64,000 bases of DNA from Ariolimax columbianus (Eukaryota; Mollusca; Gastropoda; Stylommatophora; Arionidae), in assembly GCA_036924085.1 (NCBI GenBank), contig JAVGWX010000004.1, positions 81,788,441 to 81,852,440 on the forward strand, in the 5' to 3' direction. Positions 1 to 11,763 of the stretch are shown one piece after another. Within the stretch, counting starts at the first letter, position 1. Each line of letters opens with the position of its first letter. A program made the position numbers and the translations under genes. The notes under the pieces were generated by a model, which saw only the letters and a program-made list of their open reading frames with translations, was not told where the DNA came from and searched no databases.

Positions 1-97
1 AGATTATGTCAACAGTCTGAATGGGATACTTGTAGTCGTATGTCCATACTTCGCAGACACATAGTAGGTCTGCATTCTGGATGGAATACTTGTAGTC
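1..97. repeat. 60-bp tandem repeat, outer edge of left arm
   Basis: Units of about 60 bp contain the phrase atacttgtagtc. The array is interrupted by the LINE at 110-2472 and resumes at 2473-2585. The mirror copy is at 31691-31912. Confidence 0.8.
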
Positions 98-109
98 ATA
101 TGTCCATAC

Positions 110-2472
110 ATTAAAGAAAAGGAAATCTCCCGGAAAAGACGGGATAACAAACGAAATGCTGATGGGGCTGGGCCAAACAGCGAAGAGGAAACTGCTATCG
201 GTCCTGAACCAAAGCTGGAAAAGGAGAATTGTACCCCAGGCATGGAAAGACGCAATACTGGTACCAGTACCAAAAACAGGAAAGGACAAAACAGATCCAA
301 ATGGATACAGGCCCATCAGCCTACTGAGTTGTGTCGGCAAGCTGATGGAACGTATGATAAACACCAGACTGATGTGGCATCTGGAAGAAAAACGAATACT
401 AATTCCACAGCAAGCCGGCTTTAGACAGCACAGATCCACTGAGGACCAGGTCATCCTCATAGCCCAGGAAATAGAAGATGCCTACCAGGCACAGAAACAC
501 ACAGTAGCTGTTTGGGTGGATCTGGAAAAGGCATTTGACAAAGTCTGGAAAGACGGACTTAGAGTCAAGCTAAGAAGAAGTGATGTTTGTGGGAAAATGT
601 ACAAGTGGATCAACCACTACCTCAAACAAAGAACGGCCAGAGTCCAAGTACAAGGGCAGATGAGTAAGAAGGTGACACTCGAGCAGGGAGTACCCCAAGG
701 GGGAGTACTGTCACCCACACTCTTCCTGGTATAAATAAACGACATTACAGAGAATATACCAAGGAGAGTCCATAGCTCAATGTTTGCAGACGATCTGGCT
801 ATGTGGACCTCTGAAAAGAATCTCACCATAGCCAGAAATCGGATGCAGCAGGCCCTAACATCGCTGGAAGAGTGGGCGAACTCATGGCTGGTCAAAATGA
901 ACGAGGAGAAAACTACATGCACAATATTCTCGCTTTCAATAAAACCCCAAAATACCAAATTAAGTTTAAATGGCAAATTCCTGCAGCCAAACGACAACCC
1001 AACCTATCTGGGAGTCACATTTGATCGGCGCATGACATGGAAAAGTCAGATCGAGAGAAACCGAATGAGAGCCAGAGAAAGAATGGCAATCATGAGGAAA
1101 CTTGCTGGCACAAGCTGGGGAGCAGACAAAGGCATACTAAAGAAACTGTACACTGGAGGAGTGAGACCGGTTCTCGAGTATGGCCTTTCGGCATGGACAA
1201 CAGCAGCAAAGGCGAACTTCGATAAAGTTAGCAAACTTCAAAACCAAGCCATGAGAGTTATAACAGAAGGCATGAAGTCAACGCCAATTGTAGAACTTGA
1301 AAAGATTACAAAACTGCAATCCATGACCGATAGAAGAGACTGCAGAGAAACTCCGAAGACTGACTGACCATCCAATGCACCAGAGACTAAACAATTTGGG
1401 AAATGGGAAACTAAAGCGGAGAAACTTTGCAGAAATAGAAAAAGCAAAGATGCACGAAGATCCCATAAACGCACTAACAGCACCAAAACCCATCACTACT
1501 GTACGAAAACCTACCTGGAGGCAGGATATATTTCCAGAGGTGGTAGAAAATATACCAGGTATTGGAAACAAAAACTGCCAGACTGAAAAAGAAAAGAGAG
1601 ATACTACCCTAAGCTTTATATCGAAAAGCTACCCAAGCATGGACTGGACCCATGCATACACCGACGGTTCTGTAACAAACACTACACAGAACGGAGGGGC
1701 AGGAGCATTCTTGAACCTACCAAATGGCAGACAAATAACACTGTCATTCGCTACTGGTAAGTACACAAGCAATTTCAGAGCGGAGGCAGAGGCACTGAGG
1801 GCGGCAGTGGAAGAAATGGTGACACACAAAGAAAATGAAAGCCATATAGTCCTGCTTACAGATGCTCTCGCCGTAGTCACAGCGCTAAAAAGCCAGAAAA
1901 ACACTGAGCTTAATGACTTAAGAGCAGCACTCTGCAAACTGTGCCAGCAGTCCGCACCAAAAAGGGTAGTGGTACAGTGGTTCCCATCACACTGCAACAT
2001 CCAAGGCAACGAGGAGGCAGACAGACTGGCAAAAGAAGGTGCAAGACTACCACAAACAGATACTAGTATGACGTACGAAGAGTCAAAACGGCTTATCAAA
2101 GCCATATACATGACCAAATGGGAAACCGAACATACTGGTTACACCAAAAACGATGACTATTACCAGTTGAACCGAAGAGAGCAGGTCGTTGTCTTCAGAC
2201 TTCGCACTGGCCACAATAGACTGAGGTACCACCTATTCAACAAATTGAAGATAGGTGGTACCGACGAATGCCCGTGCGGTACCGGTAAAATGACCGCTGA
2301 ACATCTGCTGCAGAATTGCCCGACATACGAGGATCAGAGAGAGCAGATGTGGCCATCACCAGTGGAACTGCAAGACAAGCTCTATGGCAGCGGCGACAGC
2401 CTCAGGATGATCGCCGCTTTTTTCGAAAAAATAATGGTTACTGTCTGACTGCGTACGAAGAAGAAGAAGAAG
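110..2472 (+). pseudogene. 5'-truncated LINE copy A (RT, RNase H), I/Nimb-like
   Basis: This is the 3' half of a non-LTR retrotransposon, which copies its RNA into DNA at a nick in the target. It matches the long copy at 36632-38710 almost base for base. Visible are the RT motifs (YRPISLL, GFRQHRST, VDLEKAFD, the active-site FADD near 784) and an RNase H domain at 1375-2448 with YTDGSV, EAEALRAA, LLTDALAV and PSHCNIQGNEEADRLA, followed by a C-terminal CPCG...H...C motif. It is dead: a TAA replaces a Tyr codon at about 732, and a 17-base deletion near 1350 breaks the frame. The tail is a short GAA repeat. A perfect 12-bp TSD (atatgtccatac) lies at 98-109 and 2473-2484. RNase H is intact here but lost from the long copy. 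Confidence 0.93.
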
Positions 2473-2585
2473 ATATGTCCATACTTCCCAGCCACATAGT
2501 AGGTCTGTAGTCTGGTTGGGATATTCGTATTGCCATGTCCATGTTTCACAGTCATATCATAGGCCTAATTTCACATTAATAGTGA
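2473..2585. repeat. Continuation of the 60-bp array after LINE copy A
   Basis: It starts with the second copy of the 12-bp TSD and continues the array of 1-97. It is mirrored at 31691-31910. Confidence 0.75.
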
Positions 2586-2734
2586 AGACTAAATATATAA
2601 GACAGAGTAAAAATTTTTTTTGTAAACAGCTGATCAACGCTAGTGATAGACTGTAATTTATTGTACGAGTTTACTCCGAGCTTGCTCCAGCGTTGATGAG
2701 GCTGATTCAAAATATAAACATCTGCTAACCAGAT

Positions 2735-3150
2735 AAATATCTGCATACTTCTGTCTTTTCTGGTCTGTCATTTATTCTAAACAGATAAACATATACAGAC
2801 TTGTGTCTTTTCTGGTCTGTCTTTTATTCTAAACAAATAAATAGCTACAGACTTGTGTCTTTTCTGGTCTGTCATTTATTCTAAACAGATACATAGCTAC
2901 AGACTTGTGTCTTTTCTGGTCTGTCATTTATTCTAAACAGATAAACATCTACAGACTTGTGTCTTTTCTGGTCTGTCATTTATTCTAAACAGATAAATAG
3001 CTTCAGATTTGTGTCTTTTTTGGTCTTTCATTTATTCTAAACAGATAAACATCTGCAGACTTGTGTCTTTTCTGGTCACTCATTTAATCTGGAACGATCA
3101 ACACCTACAGAGATGTGTCTCTACAAGTCTCTCATTCAATCTGAGCAGAT
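2735..3150. repeat. 52-bp tandem repeat, about 8 copies
   Basis: The unit includes ctgtcatttattctaaacag and cagacttgtgtcttttctgg. Units decay toward 3150. The right arm has the same repeat at 31300-31580 with only about five copies, so copy number changed after the arms formed. Confidence 0.85.
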
Positions 3151-3227
3151 CAACGCTGTAGCCTGCAATGCATGTTGTAAGTGGGAACTAAAGAGGGTTT
3201 GACATGGTTTTGGCATCCCCACACTAT

Positions 3228-3704
3228 TTAAACTTTAGGATGGAACAACTTTACAAATATAGGAAGGTCAACACTGAATGATGCTGTGTGAATTTGTTGA
3301 AGATTTATGCTGTAGAGGGAGCTATAACAGTTTTGTTGGTGATGATGCAAATCGGAAACGGCGAAACAGTGCGCATGCGTTGATGATAGTGACCTCATTT
3401 TGTAAAACACACTCCCGCGTAAACTGACACACAATAATAACAGTACGGTTAGACGACAACCGTCTGTCGCGTCAAATAACCGTAGTATTGTTGGTGAGAT
3501 CTCCCATCTGTTTTCAGCCAGGTGTTTCAGTGGCGACCTTGCCGCCAGGGCCAGCTGGAGAAAATGATTGGCGGGACCTCCTATGAGAGTTGGATTACGT
3601 GACCGAAGTGGGAGACAAGACGGTAAGCTATTGTAGAGGTATTGTCTACGAGCTGGGTAAACCGGACTGTCACTGTTGGAAATCCGGTCGTGCCAGTGGA
3701 TCAC
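3228..3704 (-). CDS. Hypothetical ORF, 158 codons, present in both arms
   Basis: I do not recognise this protein. The right-arm mirror (30735-31289) is open in the same frame and differs at about ten residues over the shared 158. The left copy ends at LFHPKV because a small indel creates a TAA; the right copy reads 26 codons further. There is a hydrophobic stretch (LTVLLLLCVSL) in the middle but no clear domain or signal peptide. Retention in both arms may reflect recent common origin, not selection. Chance ORF in arm DNA is the alternative. Confidence 0.25.
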   Translation of the reverse strand: MIHWHDRISNSDSPVYPARRQYLYNSLPSCLPLRSRNPTLIGGPANHFLQLALAARSPLKHLAENRWEISPTILRLFDATDGCRLTVLLLLCVSLRGSVFYKMRSLSSTHAHCFAVSDLHHHQQNCYSSLYSINLQQIHTASFSVDLPIFVKLFHPKV

Positions 3705-3824
3705 GAGTATACACCTCTGATTGCGCAGGGAAAAGGCCTTCGAGACGTGGACACTAAAGCAGCGGGACTTCCACCTGCTCTACAATAAATGTATAAATAG
3801 TCACAAGAAAAGTTAAAATGTGCT

Positions 3825-4052
3825 TTACCGGAAGTTTACTGCAGATAAGTTTATTCTAGCTGTGACCTCATGCTCCTTCTCGAGGAAACGATGGAATGTA
3901 GTGAGACTTACAGGAGGAGGCAGATTGACTGGTTGACAGAGAACGACATACATTGTATATAATACTTGAGTCATTGTAACATGCTCCAGGAGCGTACTAA
4001 CAGCCGCCTCAAGCCACAAACAAGAAACAAACTTAAAAACAAGGAAAAGCAA
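3825..4052 (-). CDS. Hypothetical ORF, 75 codons, present in both arms
   Basis: Unrecognised. It begins just inside the intron that follows the exon at 4060-4152. The right-arm equivalent is 30387-30614, with the same start and stop and a handful of substitutions. The N-terminus is hydrophobic (MLFLVFKFVSCLWLEA) and could mimic a signal peptide. No splice phase joins it to the upstream exon, so it is more likely intronic sequence. Confidence 0.2.
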   Translation of the reverse strand: MLFLVFKFVSCLWLEAAVSTLLEHVTMTQVLYTMYVVLCQPVNLPPPVSLTTFHRFLEKEHEVTARINLSAVNFR

Positions 4053-4059
4053 AACTTAC

Positions 4060-4152
4060 TGTCTTTAAACAAACCATTTATACAGGTCCATCTATTGTTG
4101 TCGACTTTGGACTGGTCTTTGTACCATGTGCCTTTATAGCGGCATCCGCTTT
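4060..4152 (-). CDS. Candidate internal exon of a Cys-containing extracellular domain (VWC-like)
   Basis: Read on the minus strand, an acceptor (gtttgcag) precedes 93 nt and a consensus donor (gtaagt, 4059-4054) follows. Phase is 1 at both ends, the usual arrangement for shuffled extracellular-domain exons. The translation contains SGCRYKGTWYKD and RWTCINGLFKD, which resembles the first half of a von Willebrand C-type domain (Cys, aromatic, G-x-W-Y-x-D, then W-x-C). The mirror exon at 30287-30379 keeps length, splice sites and both Cys. Five nucleotides differ, two of them silent. The remaining domain exons are not visible, so a remnant exon is possible. The family assignment is inference. 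Confidence 0.5.
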
Positions 4153-4179
4153 CTGCAAACGTTTAGAATATAAACATTT

Positions 4180-6490
4180 CGATATTGGCTGAGGTATCGT
4201 ATCGTGAGAGACTTGAATAGTTGGCTGAGGTATCGTCAATAATCGTGACGTATTTGAGTATGTTGACAAAGATTTTGTCAATAATCGTGAGATATTTGAA
4301 AAGAATGACTGTTTTATCAATAATAGTGAGATACTTGAACAGAATAACTTAGGTATTGTCAATTACAGAACTATATTTTGAGTATTTATCTATTGTCAAT
4401 AATCGTCAGATATTTGAGAATCATGGCTGAGGTATTGGCAATAATCATAATGTATTTGAATAGTTGGCTATTATTAAAAACTGTTAGATATTTCAGTAGA
4501 ATGGATGACGTCTTGTGAATAATTGTAAAAAATTATAGTATTTGACTGATGTATTGTCAATAATCGGAAAATATTTTTGTTATTTGGTTATTTTTAAGAA
4601 TCATGATATATTTGAGTTTTTGCCTTTTGTTAATAATCATGATATATTTGAGTATCTGGCTATTGTCAATAATCGTGATATATTTGAGTATTTGGCTATT
4701 GTCAATAATCGTGATATATTTGAGTATTTGGCTATTGTGAGTAATCATGATATATTTCATTACGTAGTTATTTTCAACAGTTTTGCAATATTTGAGCAGT
4801 AAGCTATTGTCAATAATCGTGACATATTTGAATAGTTCGCTATTGTTAATAATCATGAGAGATTTAGTAGAATGGCTTAGGTATTGACTGTATTATTGAG
4901 ATATTTGAGTAGTTGACTGAGGTATTGTCAATAATCTAGAAAAATTTGAATAGTTGGTTGTTGTTAATAATCATGTTATGTTTTAATACTTTGGTATTGT
5001 CAATAATCGTGAAACATTTTAGTGGAATGGCTAAGGTATTGTTAATAATCAAAAGAGATTTAGTAGTTAACTAAGGTATTGTCAATAGTCGGAATATATT
5101 TGAGAAGTTAGCTATTGTTAATAATCATGATATATTTAGTACTCTGGTATTGTCAGTAATCGTGAGATATTTGAGTAGATGTCCGAATTATTGTCAACAA
5201 TCCTAAAGATAATTTAGTAGTTGCCTATTGTCAATAATCGTGAGACATTCGAAAATAACGGCTGGGGTATTGTCAATAATCCTTAGATATTTGAGTACTT
5301 GGCTGTTGGTAATAATCGTGAGATATTTTTTAGTTATTGGCGATTGTAAAAAATCTGGATATATTTGAGTAGAATAACTGACGTATTGTCAACAATCGAA
5401 AGTATTTTGAGAATTTGGTTGAAGTAAGAGATATTTGAGAAGTAGACTATTGTCAGAAATCGCGAGATATTTGGAAAAGAATAGCGGAGACATTTTATAT
5501 TCGTAAGGTATTTGAGAATTTGGCTGAGACATTGTCAGTAATCGAAAGATATTTTAGTAGTTGGCTGGGATATTATCAGTAATCGTGAGATATTTGAGTA
5601 GTTGGCTATTAATAATAATCATGATGTATTTGAGTACTTTAGTGTTATCAATAATCGTGAGATATTTGAGTACTTTGCTATTGTCAATAATAGTTTAATA
5701 TTTGAGAAGTTGGCTGTTATCAATAAACTTGAGATGTTTGAGTAGAATAACTAAAGTATTGCTAATAATTGAAAGTGATTTGTGTTGTTGGTTGGGCCAT
5801 TATTAATATTCGTCAGATATTTGGGTAGAATTACTAAGGTATTGTCAATAATCTTGAATATTTGAATGGCTGGTTATTGTCAATGATGGTGATATTTTTT
5901 GAGAAGAATGGCTTAATGTCCGTAATTCTGATGTATTTGAGTTTGAATGGCTGAGGTATTGTCAACAATTGAGAGATTTTTGAGTAGTTTGCTGGCATCG
6001 TCAATAAAATGAGATATGTGAGTATTTGGCTATTGTCGATAATCGTGAAATATTAAAGTATAACGGCTGAGGTATTGTCAATAATCGAAACAGTTTTGAG
6101 AAGTTTGCTATTGTTAATAATCATGATATATTTGAGTACTTAGGTATTGTCAATAATCGTGAGACATTTGAATAGAATGACCAAAGCATTATTAATAATC
6201 GAAAGTGATTGTAGGTGTTGGCTAGGTAAAATTAATATTCGTGAGGTATTCGGGTAGAATTACTAAGATATTGCCGATAATCGTGAGATATTTGAGTAGT
6301 TAGCTATTGTTAATAATCATACTATATTTAGTACTTTGATATTGTCCGTAATCGTGATATATTTTAGTAGAATGGCTGAGATATTTTCTGTAATCGCCAG
6401 ATATTTGAATATAATAACATATGTATTGCCAATAAATCGTGTAATTTTTTAGTAGTTGGCTGAAAGATTGTCCATAATCGTGACATATAT
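4180..6490. repeat. AT-rich satellite, about 41-45 bp degenerate unit
   Basis: The unit reads approximately tattgtcaataatcgtgaga followed by tatttgagtagttggctgag. More than 50 diverged copies with indels are present. Short ORFs on both strands are by-products. The same family occurs at 6725-7150, 8385-8755 and, inverted, at 27700-30240. Confidence 0.9.
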
Positions 6491-6722
6491 GAGTAGAATG
6501 TAGCTTCCGGACAGGAACTGGGAAAAATCAGGGCACACAACGCATCAACAGGATATGGTCATGCGACAGTCTACCCTATCGTCATGGTGTCGCTCCTTCA
6601 ACTTACAAGCGGGGAGGAGCTGTGCCGGGCTCTCAGCCTCGAGGGAGACAAAAGCTGTGGGGCAACTGGCCTGTAGATATATCATGACCAAAAAATCCTG
6701 AACGCAAAGAAGAAAGAAAAGA
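6491..6722. repeat. Fragment inserted in the satellite, shared by both arms
   Basis: A non-satellite block with gcgacagtctaccctatcg-like text and agggagacaaaagctgtggg, the latter resembling the C-terminal coding tail of RNase H-bearing LINEs. A shorter inverted copy lies at 28575-28712, so this insertion predates the arm duplication. Confidence 0.55.
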
Positions 6723-6724
6723 TG

Positions 6725-7150
6725 CGGTAGTGTCAATAATTATGACATTTATGAGTAGAATGTCAGCGGTATTGTCATTAATCGTGAGATATTTGAACAG
6801 AATGAGCATTTGTCAATAAAATGAGATATTGGCTATTGTCCATAATCGTGAGATACTTGAGTAGTTAATATTCGTGATATACTCGAGTACTTGATTATTG
6901 TCAATAATTGTAAGATATTTGAATAGAATAACTAAAGTATTGTCAACAATCGAAAGTGATTTTAGTGGTTGGCTGAGGTATCATTTTAATCGTCAGATAT
7001 TTGTTGAAGGACTAAGCTTTTGACAACTATCATTCATATTTGAATGGTTGCCAATTGTTCATGAGATATTTGAGTAGAATGGCTGAGATATTGTCTGTGA
7101 TCGTGAGATATTTCAGTTCGCTAATGTTCTGCAAATATCGTCAGATATTT
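6725..7150. repeat. Same 41-45 bp satellite, continued
   Basis: Degenerate copies resume after the inserted block and run up to the LINE at 7155. Confidence 0.85.
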
Positions 7151-7154
7151 CATT

Positions 7155-8384
7155 AACATTATTGCCGAGGAGCAAGCAGGGTTCAGACAGGGAAGAAGCA
7201 CTACAGAACATATATTTAATTTAAGGCTGCAAAGCGAGAAATATCTAGAACAGCAGCAAACACTGTATCATGTGTTTGTGGATTTTAAGAAGGCGTTTGA
7301 TAGGGTATGGCATAAAGCGCTTTGGGCAACCATGAGGATGTATAATATCAACGGAAATATTAAAACGGTCCTTGAACACCTGTATAACAAGGCGTCTAGT
7401 GCAGTTCTTGTGAATGGGAGGCGAGGAGACTGGTTTCGCACATCAGTTGGTGTGAGACAGGGGTGTACACTCTCTCCAACTCTTTTAAATATATTCCTTG
7501 AAGGAATTAGGAGTGAGGCACTTGGAGGTCACGTTGGTACTGTCAAGATAGGGGGCCGAACGATTTCTAACTTTCATATTGCAGATGATATCGACGGGTT
7601 GGCGGGTTCAGAAGCAGAACTCCAGGAATAGGTCAGAAGGCTCGATGAAACAGCTCTTGACTATGGTATGGAGATAAGCGCTGGAAAGACAAAACTAATG
7701 ACAAACAACGCTACGGGCTTCAACAGCAAGATAAAAGCAAACGGTCAAGAACTCAAAGTAGTTGACCGTTTTAAATATCTTAGGTCGATTGTCAGTGATG
7801 AAGGATCAAAATGTGAAGTATTGGCCAGAATAGCACAGACAATAGCGGCGCTTGCACGGCTTAACAAAATCTGACAAGATAAACGGTTAGCACTACGCAC
7901 GAAAATCAGATTAATGCGTACACTGGTCCTGTCAATATTTCTATATGCGTGTGAGACATGGACAGTTACAGCTGACCTTCAACGCAGGATACAGGCCTTG
8001 GAGATGAGATGTTTCCGAAGACTTTTAAACGTCACGTACAAAGATCGAGTTACAAACGAGGAAAACCGAAATAGAATTACGACGGCAATAGGGCCTTTCG
8101 AAGATCTCTTGTCAACTGTCAAAAGAAGGAAACTCACTTGGTACGGTCACATATCGAGATCAAATGGTCTTGCAAACACAATCCTCCACGGAAGGTGCAT
8201 GGCAGACGACGAAGAGGCCGGCCCAAAAAGAGATGGGAAGACAACATAAAAGAATGGACCAGTCTCCGACCAGAAGAGTCACAGGCAGCGGCTTCTGACA
8301 AAGAGGGATGGCGTGGAGTTGTGAGAATGTCTTCATGTGTGCCCCAACGACCTCACCGGTTACTGGATGACCTGACCTGACCTG
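7155..8384 (+). pseudogene. 5'-truncated LINE (reverse transcriptase C-terminal half), second family
   Basis: RT motifs are readable in order: EEQAGFRQGRST, VDFKKAFDRVWHKAL, GVRQGCTLSPTLLN, the active-site region IADDIDG near 7580, then LYACETWTVTADLQRRIQ and a basic C-terminus (RKLTWYGHISRS). Stop codons interrupt at about 7629 and 7872, and there is a frameshift near 8215. It ends in a tgacctgacc-type repeat tail. It sits inside the satellite and is absent from the right arm, so it arrived after the arms formed or was lost there. A decayed relative is at 41050-41645. I cannot assign the clade. Confidence 0.85.
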
Positions 8385-8755
8385 ATTTCAGTTGGCTAAT
8401 GTTCTACAAATACTCGTGAGATATTTCAGTTGGCTAATGTTCTGCTAATAATCGTGAGATATTTCAGTTGGCTAATGTTCTGCTAATAATCGTCAGATAT
8501 TTCAGTTGGCTAAGGCTCTGCCAATAATCGTGAAAAATGTCACGAGTTGGCTAATGTTCTGCCAATAATCGTGAGATATTTCACGAGTTGGCTAATGTTC
8601 TGCCAATAATCGTGAGATATTTCACGAGTTGGCTAATGTTCTGCCAATAATCGTGAGATATTTCACGAGTTGACTAAGGCTCTGCCAATAATCGTGAGAT
8701 ATTTCACGAGTTGACTAATGTTCTGCCAATAATCGTGAGATATTTGAGAAGAATT
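8385..8755. repeat. Same satellite, better conserved run of units
   Basis: Units here contain cacgagttggctaatgttct and ccaataatcgtgagatattt and are more alike than those at 4180-7150, suggesting recent local homogenisation. The right-arm deletion junction at 27697-27720 matches this variant. Confidence 0.85.
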
Positions 8756-9384
8756 ACTTTTTGGTGGCATAAAACGAGCATACGAAACCGAACGCAAAGA
8801 AGAAGATTACTGTAGAAAGATAATCAACGGATAACGATGCGAGATTCTAGCAGAGGAGAAAGAGAAATTTTTACAACAAGAACAAATGAAATGTGATAAT
8901 ACTACATTAATTAAATTGAGAAGTTAATAATTGCCCCTATATGAAGGCAGCACCACACCACAGTGGTCATGTCCGGATTGATTTGAGAGCTTGACCCTAC
9001 GACTGTGGAGTGATTTGCCCAGTCTAGTGAATGTCATTGTCCATTTCATGGCTGTCCTAGTCAATCCCGGGGTGAAGATGTCATCTGCATCCATCAACGG
9101 GAGTTCTAGAGCTGTAGGTTAATTGTTGACCACTTTAAATCAGTAAACGTTGAGCAGTGAAGGTGAGAGGGGGAACCCTTGACATTTGTGCATAGGCTAT
9201 TTCCTAGCCTTATACCTTGGTCAAAAACCAGCAAACCAGTCAGTGACTGACATGTCTTATGACGCATTTAAATGCAGCAACAAACTTCCTCCACTTCGTT
9301 CTGTTCCAGAACACACTTTGTATTGTACATCAGTTCCGGTTCATGATCATCATGTTGATTTAGGACATGACCAATTCAATTGCA
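8756..9384. other. No gene recognised
   Basis: AT-rich unique sequence with a short gaagaag motif near 8800. No supportable ORF, RNA or terminal repeat seen. Confidence 0.5.
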
Positions 9385-9590
9385 GATAAGCAAAGTTGGT
9401 CTGTATATAATGTTGGTCTGCATATAATGTTGGTCTGCATATAAAGGTTGTCTACAACTAAAGTTGCTCTGCATATAAAGTTGCTCTACATATAATGTTG
9501 CTCTGCATGCAATGTTGGTCTGCATATAATGTTGGTCTGCATATAATGTTGGTTTGCATATAATGTTGTCTACATATAATATTGGCTTCT
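9385..9590. repeat. 17-bp tandem repeat, about 12 copies
   Basis: The unit is close to atgttggtctgcatata, with variants such as gttgctctacatataat. Confidence 0.85.
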
Positions 9591-11142
9591 CCGAACACAC
9601 AGTTCTTGATTGGTAATTTTTGAATAGAAAATGAGGTACATATATTTTAGACAAGTTATCCGGGTTTATGACAATCTGGTCTGTCAATTGTTTGTGTTAC
9701 TGCCCAGCACTCAAGGCTGTACAAGGCCCATAACATATGTATTCCAGTTTGTGCACAATTTATAATTAGAATTACGAGTTGCTTTAAAACCATTGTCAAC
9801 AACACTTTGGCGGTAAACATAAATCTCCAATGGGCCAGCCATGCAGCAGTGAATGCGTTGAGAGCAGCCAGCGACACTAGGTTGGCGTCTTGCACCAAGG
9901 TCAACGAACCATAGCTTACCAAGACTCTATTCTGTCCCAGAGTGGCGGCTCTGGAAACATACTCCATCATGTAGGATGGCTAAGTGAATCAATCAATCAA
10001 CGCCTGTCGCTCCTTTCGGTGCATAGGACCATCGACAACATCTCTCCAGGGTACACGGTCCTGGGCTGCTCTTATTCCCTCTCCAGGTGTCATTATTTCA
10101 TTTTAACTTTCTCACATGCTCTTCTCTGTGCATTTTTGGGTCTACCTCTTTTCCCATGACGATTCCACGTAAGAACCAGTCTGGCTACGTTAGACTGTGT
10201 CTTCCGCAGCGTATTTCCTATCCAGCCCCATTTTCTTTGCTTAATTTGTTGTTCCAATAGCTGTTGTTGGCGCCTTTCCTGCAAATCTTCATTCCTCACC
10301 ATTTCCTGCCACTTTATGCCCATTATCCTTCGCAAACATCTGTTAATGAAGGACTGGAGTCTGTGTTGTATGACCTTGGTTGTTCTCTATGTCTCCGCTC
10401 CATTTTGGTGTGAATCTTGATATCTCTGGATCTCCATATATCGTTTAGTGTCAGGAATGCCCCTCTTGCCTTTCCAATTCTGATCCTTACATCTGTACCG
10501 CCTGATGTGTCTATTGAGCTGCCTAAATGTGTAAAGGAATCCACTTCCTCAAACTGCTCTCCCTCCAGCATGATTGGTTCTTTGCTGTTAGGGTTAAGTT
10601 TAAGGAGCTTGGTCTTTTTCATGTTGATTGATATTCAGTCCCAGTTTTGCTGATTATTCTTTCTATTAAGTTTTTCTTGTATTTGACTATGCCTGTGGGA
10701 CACAAGTAAAAGATCCTCTGCGTAGTCCAGGTCCTCCAACTGTGTCAATGGTGTCCGCCGATTACCAGTTTTTTTGCTTTCGATTGATGTCTTCATTATC
10801 TAATCTATTGTCAACAAGATCAGGAAAGGTGAAATCAGGCATCCCTGTGTCATCCCTGTTTGTTCCCCGAAGCTGTCAGTCAGTACTTCTTCGTGTACCA
10901 CTCTACTGCCCGTGTCTTTGTACATATTCTGGATGAGGGTTCTGTACTTCTCTGGTATCCCATAGTGTCTCAACAGTTGCTATAGACAACTTTGATCCAC
11001 ACTGTCGAAGGTTTTTAATCTATCCAAGATGATTCTGTTGAATACCTTGCCTGGCACCGGCAGCAATGTAATCCCCCTATAATTGCTGCAATCTGCCAGC
11101 TCCCTCTTCTTAGACAGTTTAATCAGATGTGCTTTTTTCTAT

Positions 11143-11763
11143 TCTGTTGCCCCTCTCTCCTCTTCCCATTCTGTTGCCCCTCTCTCCTCTTCCCATTCTG
11201 TTGGCACTCTCTCCTCTTCCCATTCTGTTGGCACTCTCTCCTCTTCCCATTCTGTTGCCCCTCTCTCCTCTTCCCATTCTGTTGGCACTCTCTCCTCTTC
11301 CCATTCTGTTGCCACTCTCTCCTCTTCCCATTCTGTTGCCCCTCTCTCCTCTTCCCATTATGTTGGCACTCTCTCCTCTTCCCATTCTGTTGCCACTCTC
11401 TCCTCTTCCCATTCTGTTGCCCCTCTCTCCTCTTCCCATTCTGTTGCCCCTCTCTCCTCTTCCCATTCTGTTGCCACTCTCTCCTCTTCCCATTCTGTTG
11501 CCACTCTCTCCTCTTCCCATTCTGTTGCCCCTCTCTCCTCTTCCCATTCTGTTGGCACTCTCTCCTCTTCCCATTCTGTTGCCACTCTCTCCTCTTCCCA
11601 TTCTGTTGCCACTCTCTCCTCTTCCCATTCTGTTGCCCCTCTCTCCTCTTCCCATTCTGTTGCCACTCTCTCCTCTTCCCATTCTGTTGCCCCTCTCTCC
11701 TCTTCCCATTCTGTTGGCACTCCCTCCTCTTTCCATTCTGTTGCCACTCTCTCCTCTTCCCAT
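11143..11763. repeat. 27-bp minisatellite, 23 copies, inside an RT coding region
   Basis: The plus-strand unit is close to tctgttgcccctctctcc followed by tcttcccat. The length is 621 bases, exactly 23 units. Variation is almost confined to two positions (gcccct, ggcact, gccact). Because 27 is a multiple of three, all frames stay open, giving spurious ORFs. On the minus strand the frame matching the host LINE reads nine residues, EEERVATEW, continuing IWEEERVATEW of the RT. Confidence 0.97.
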
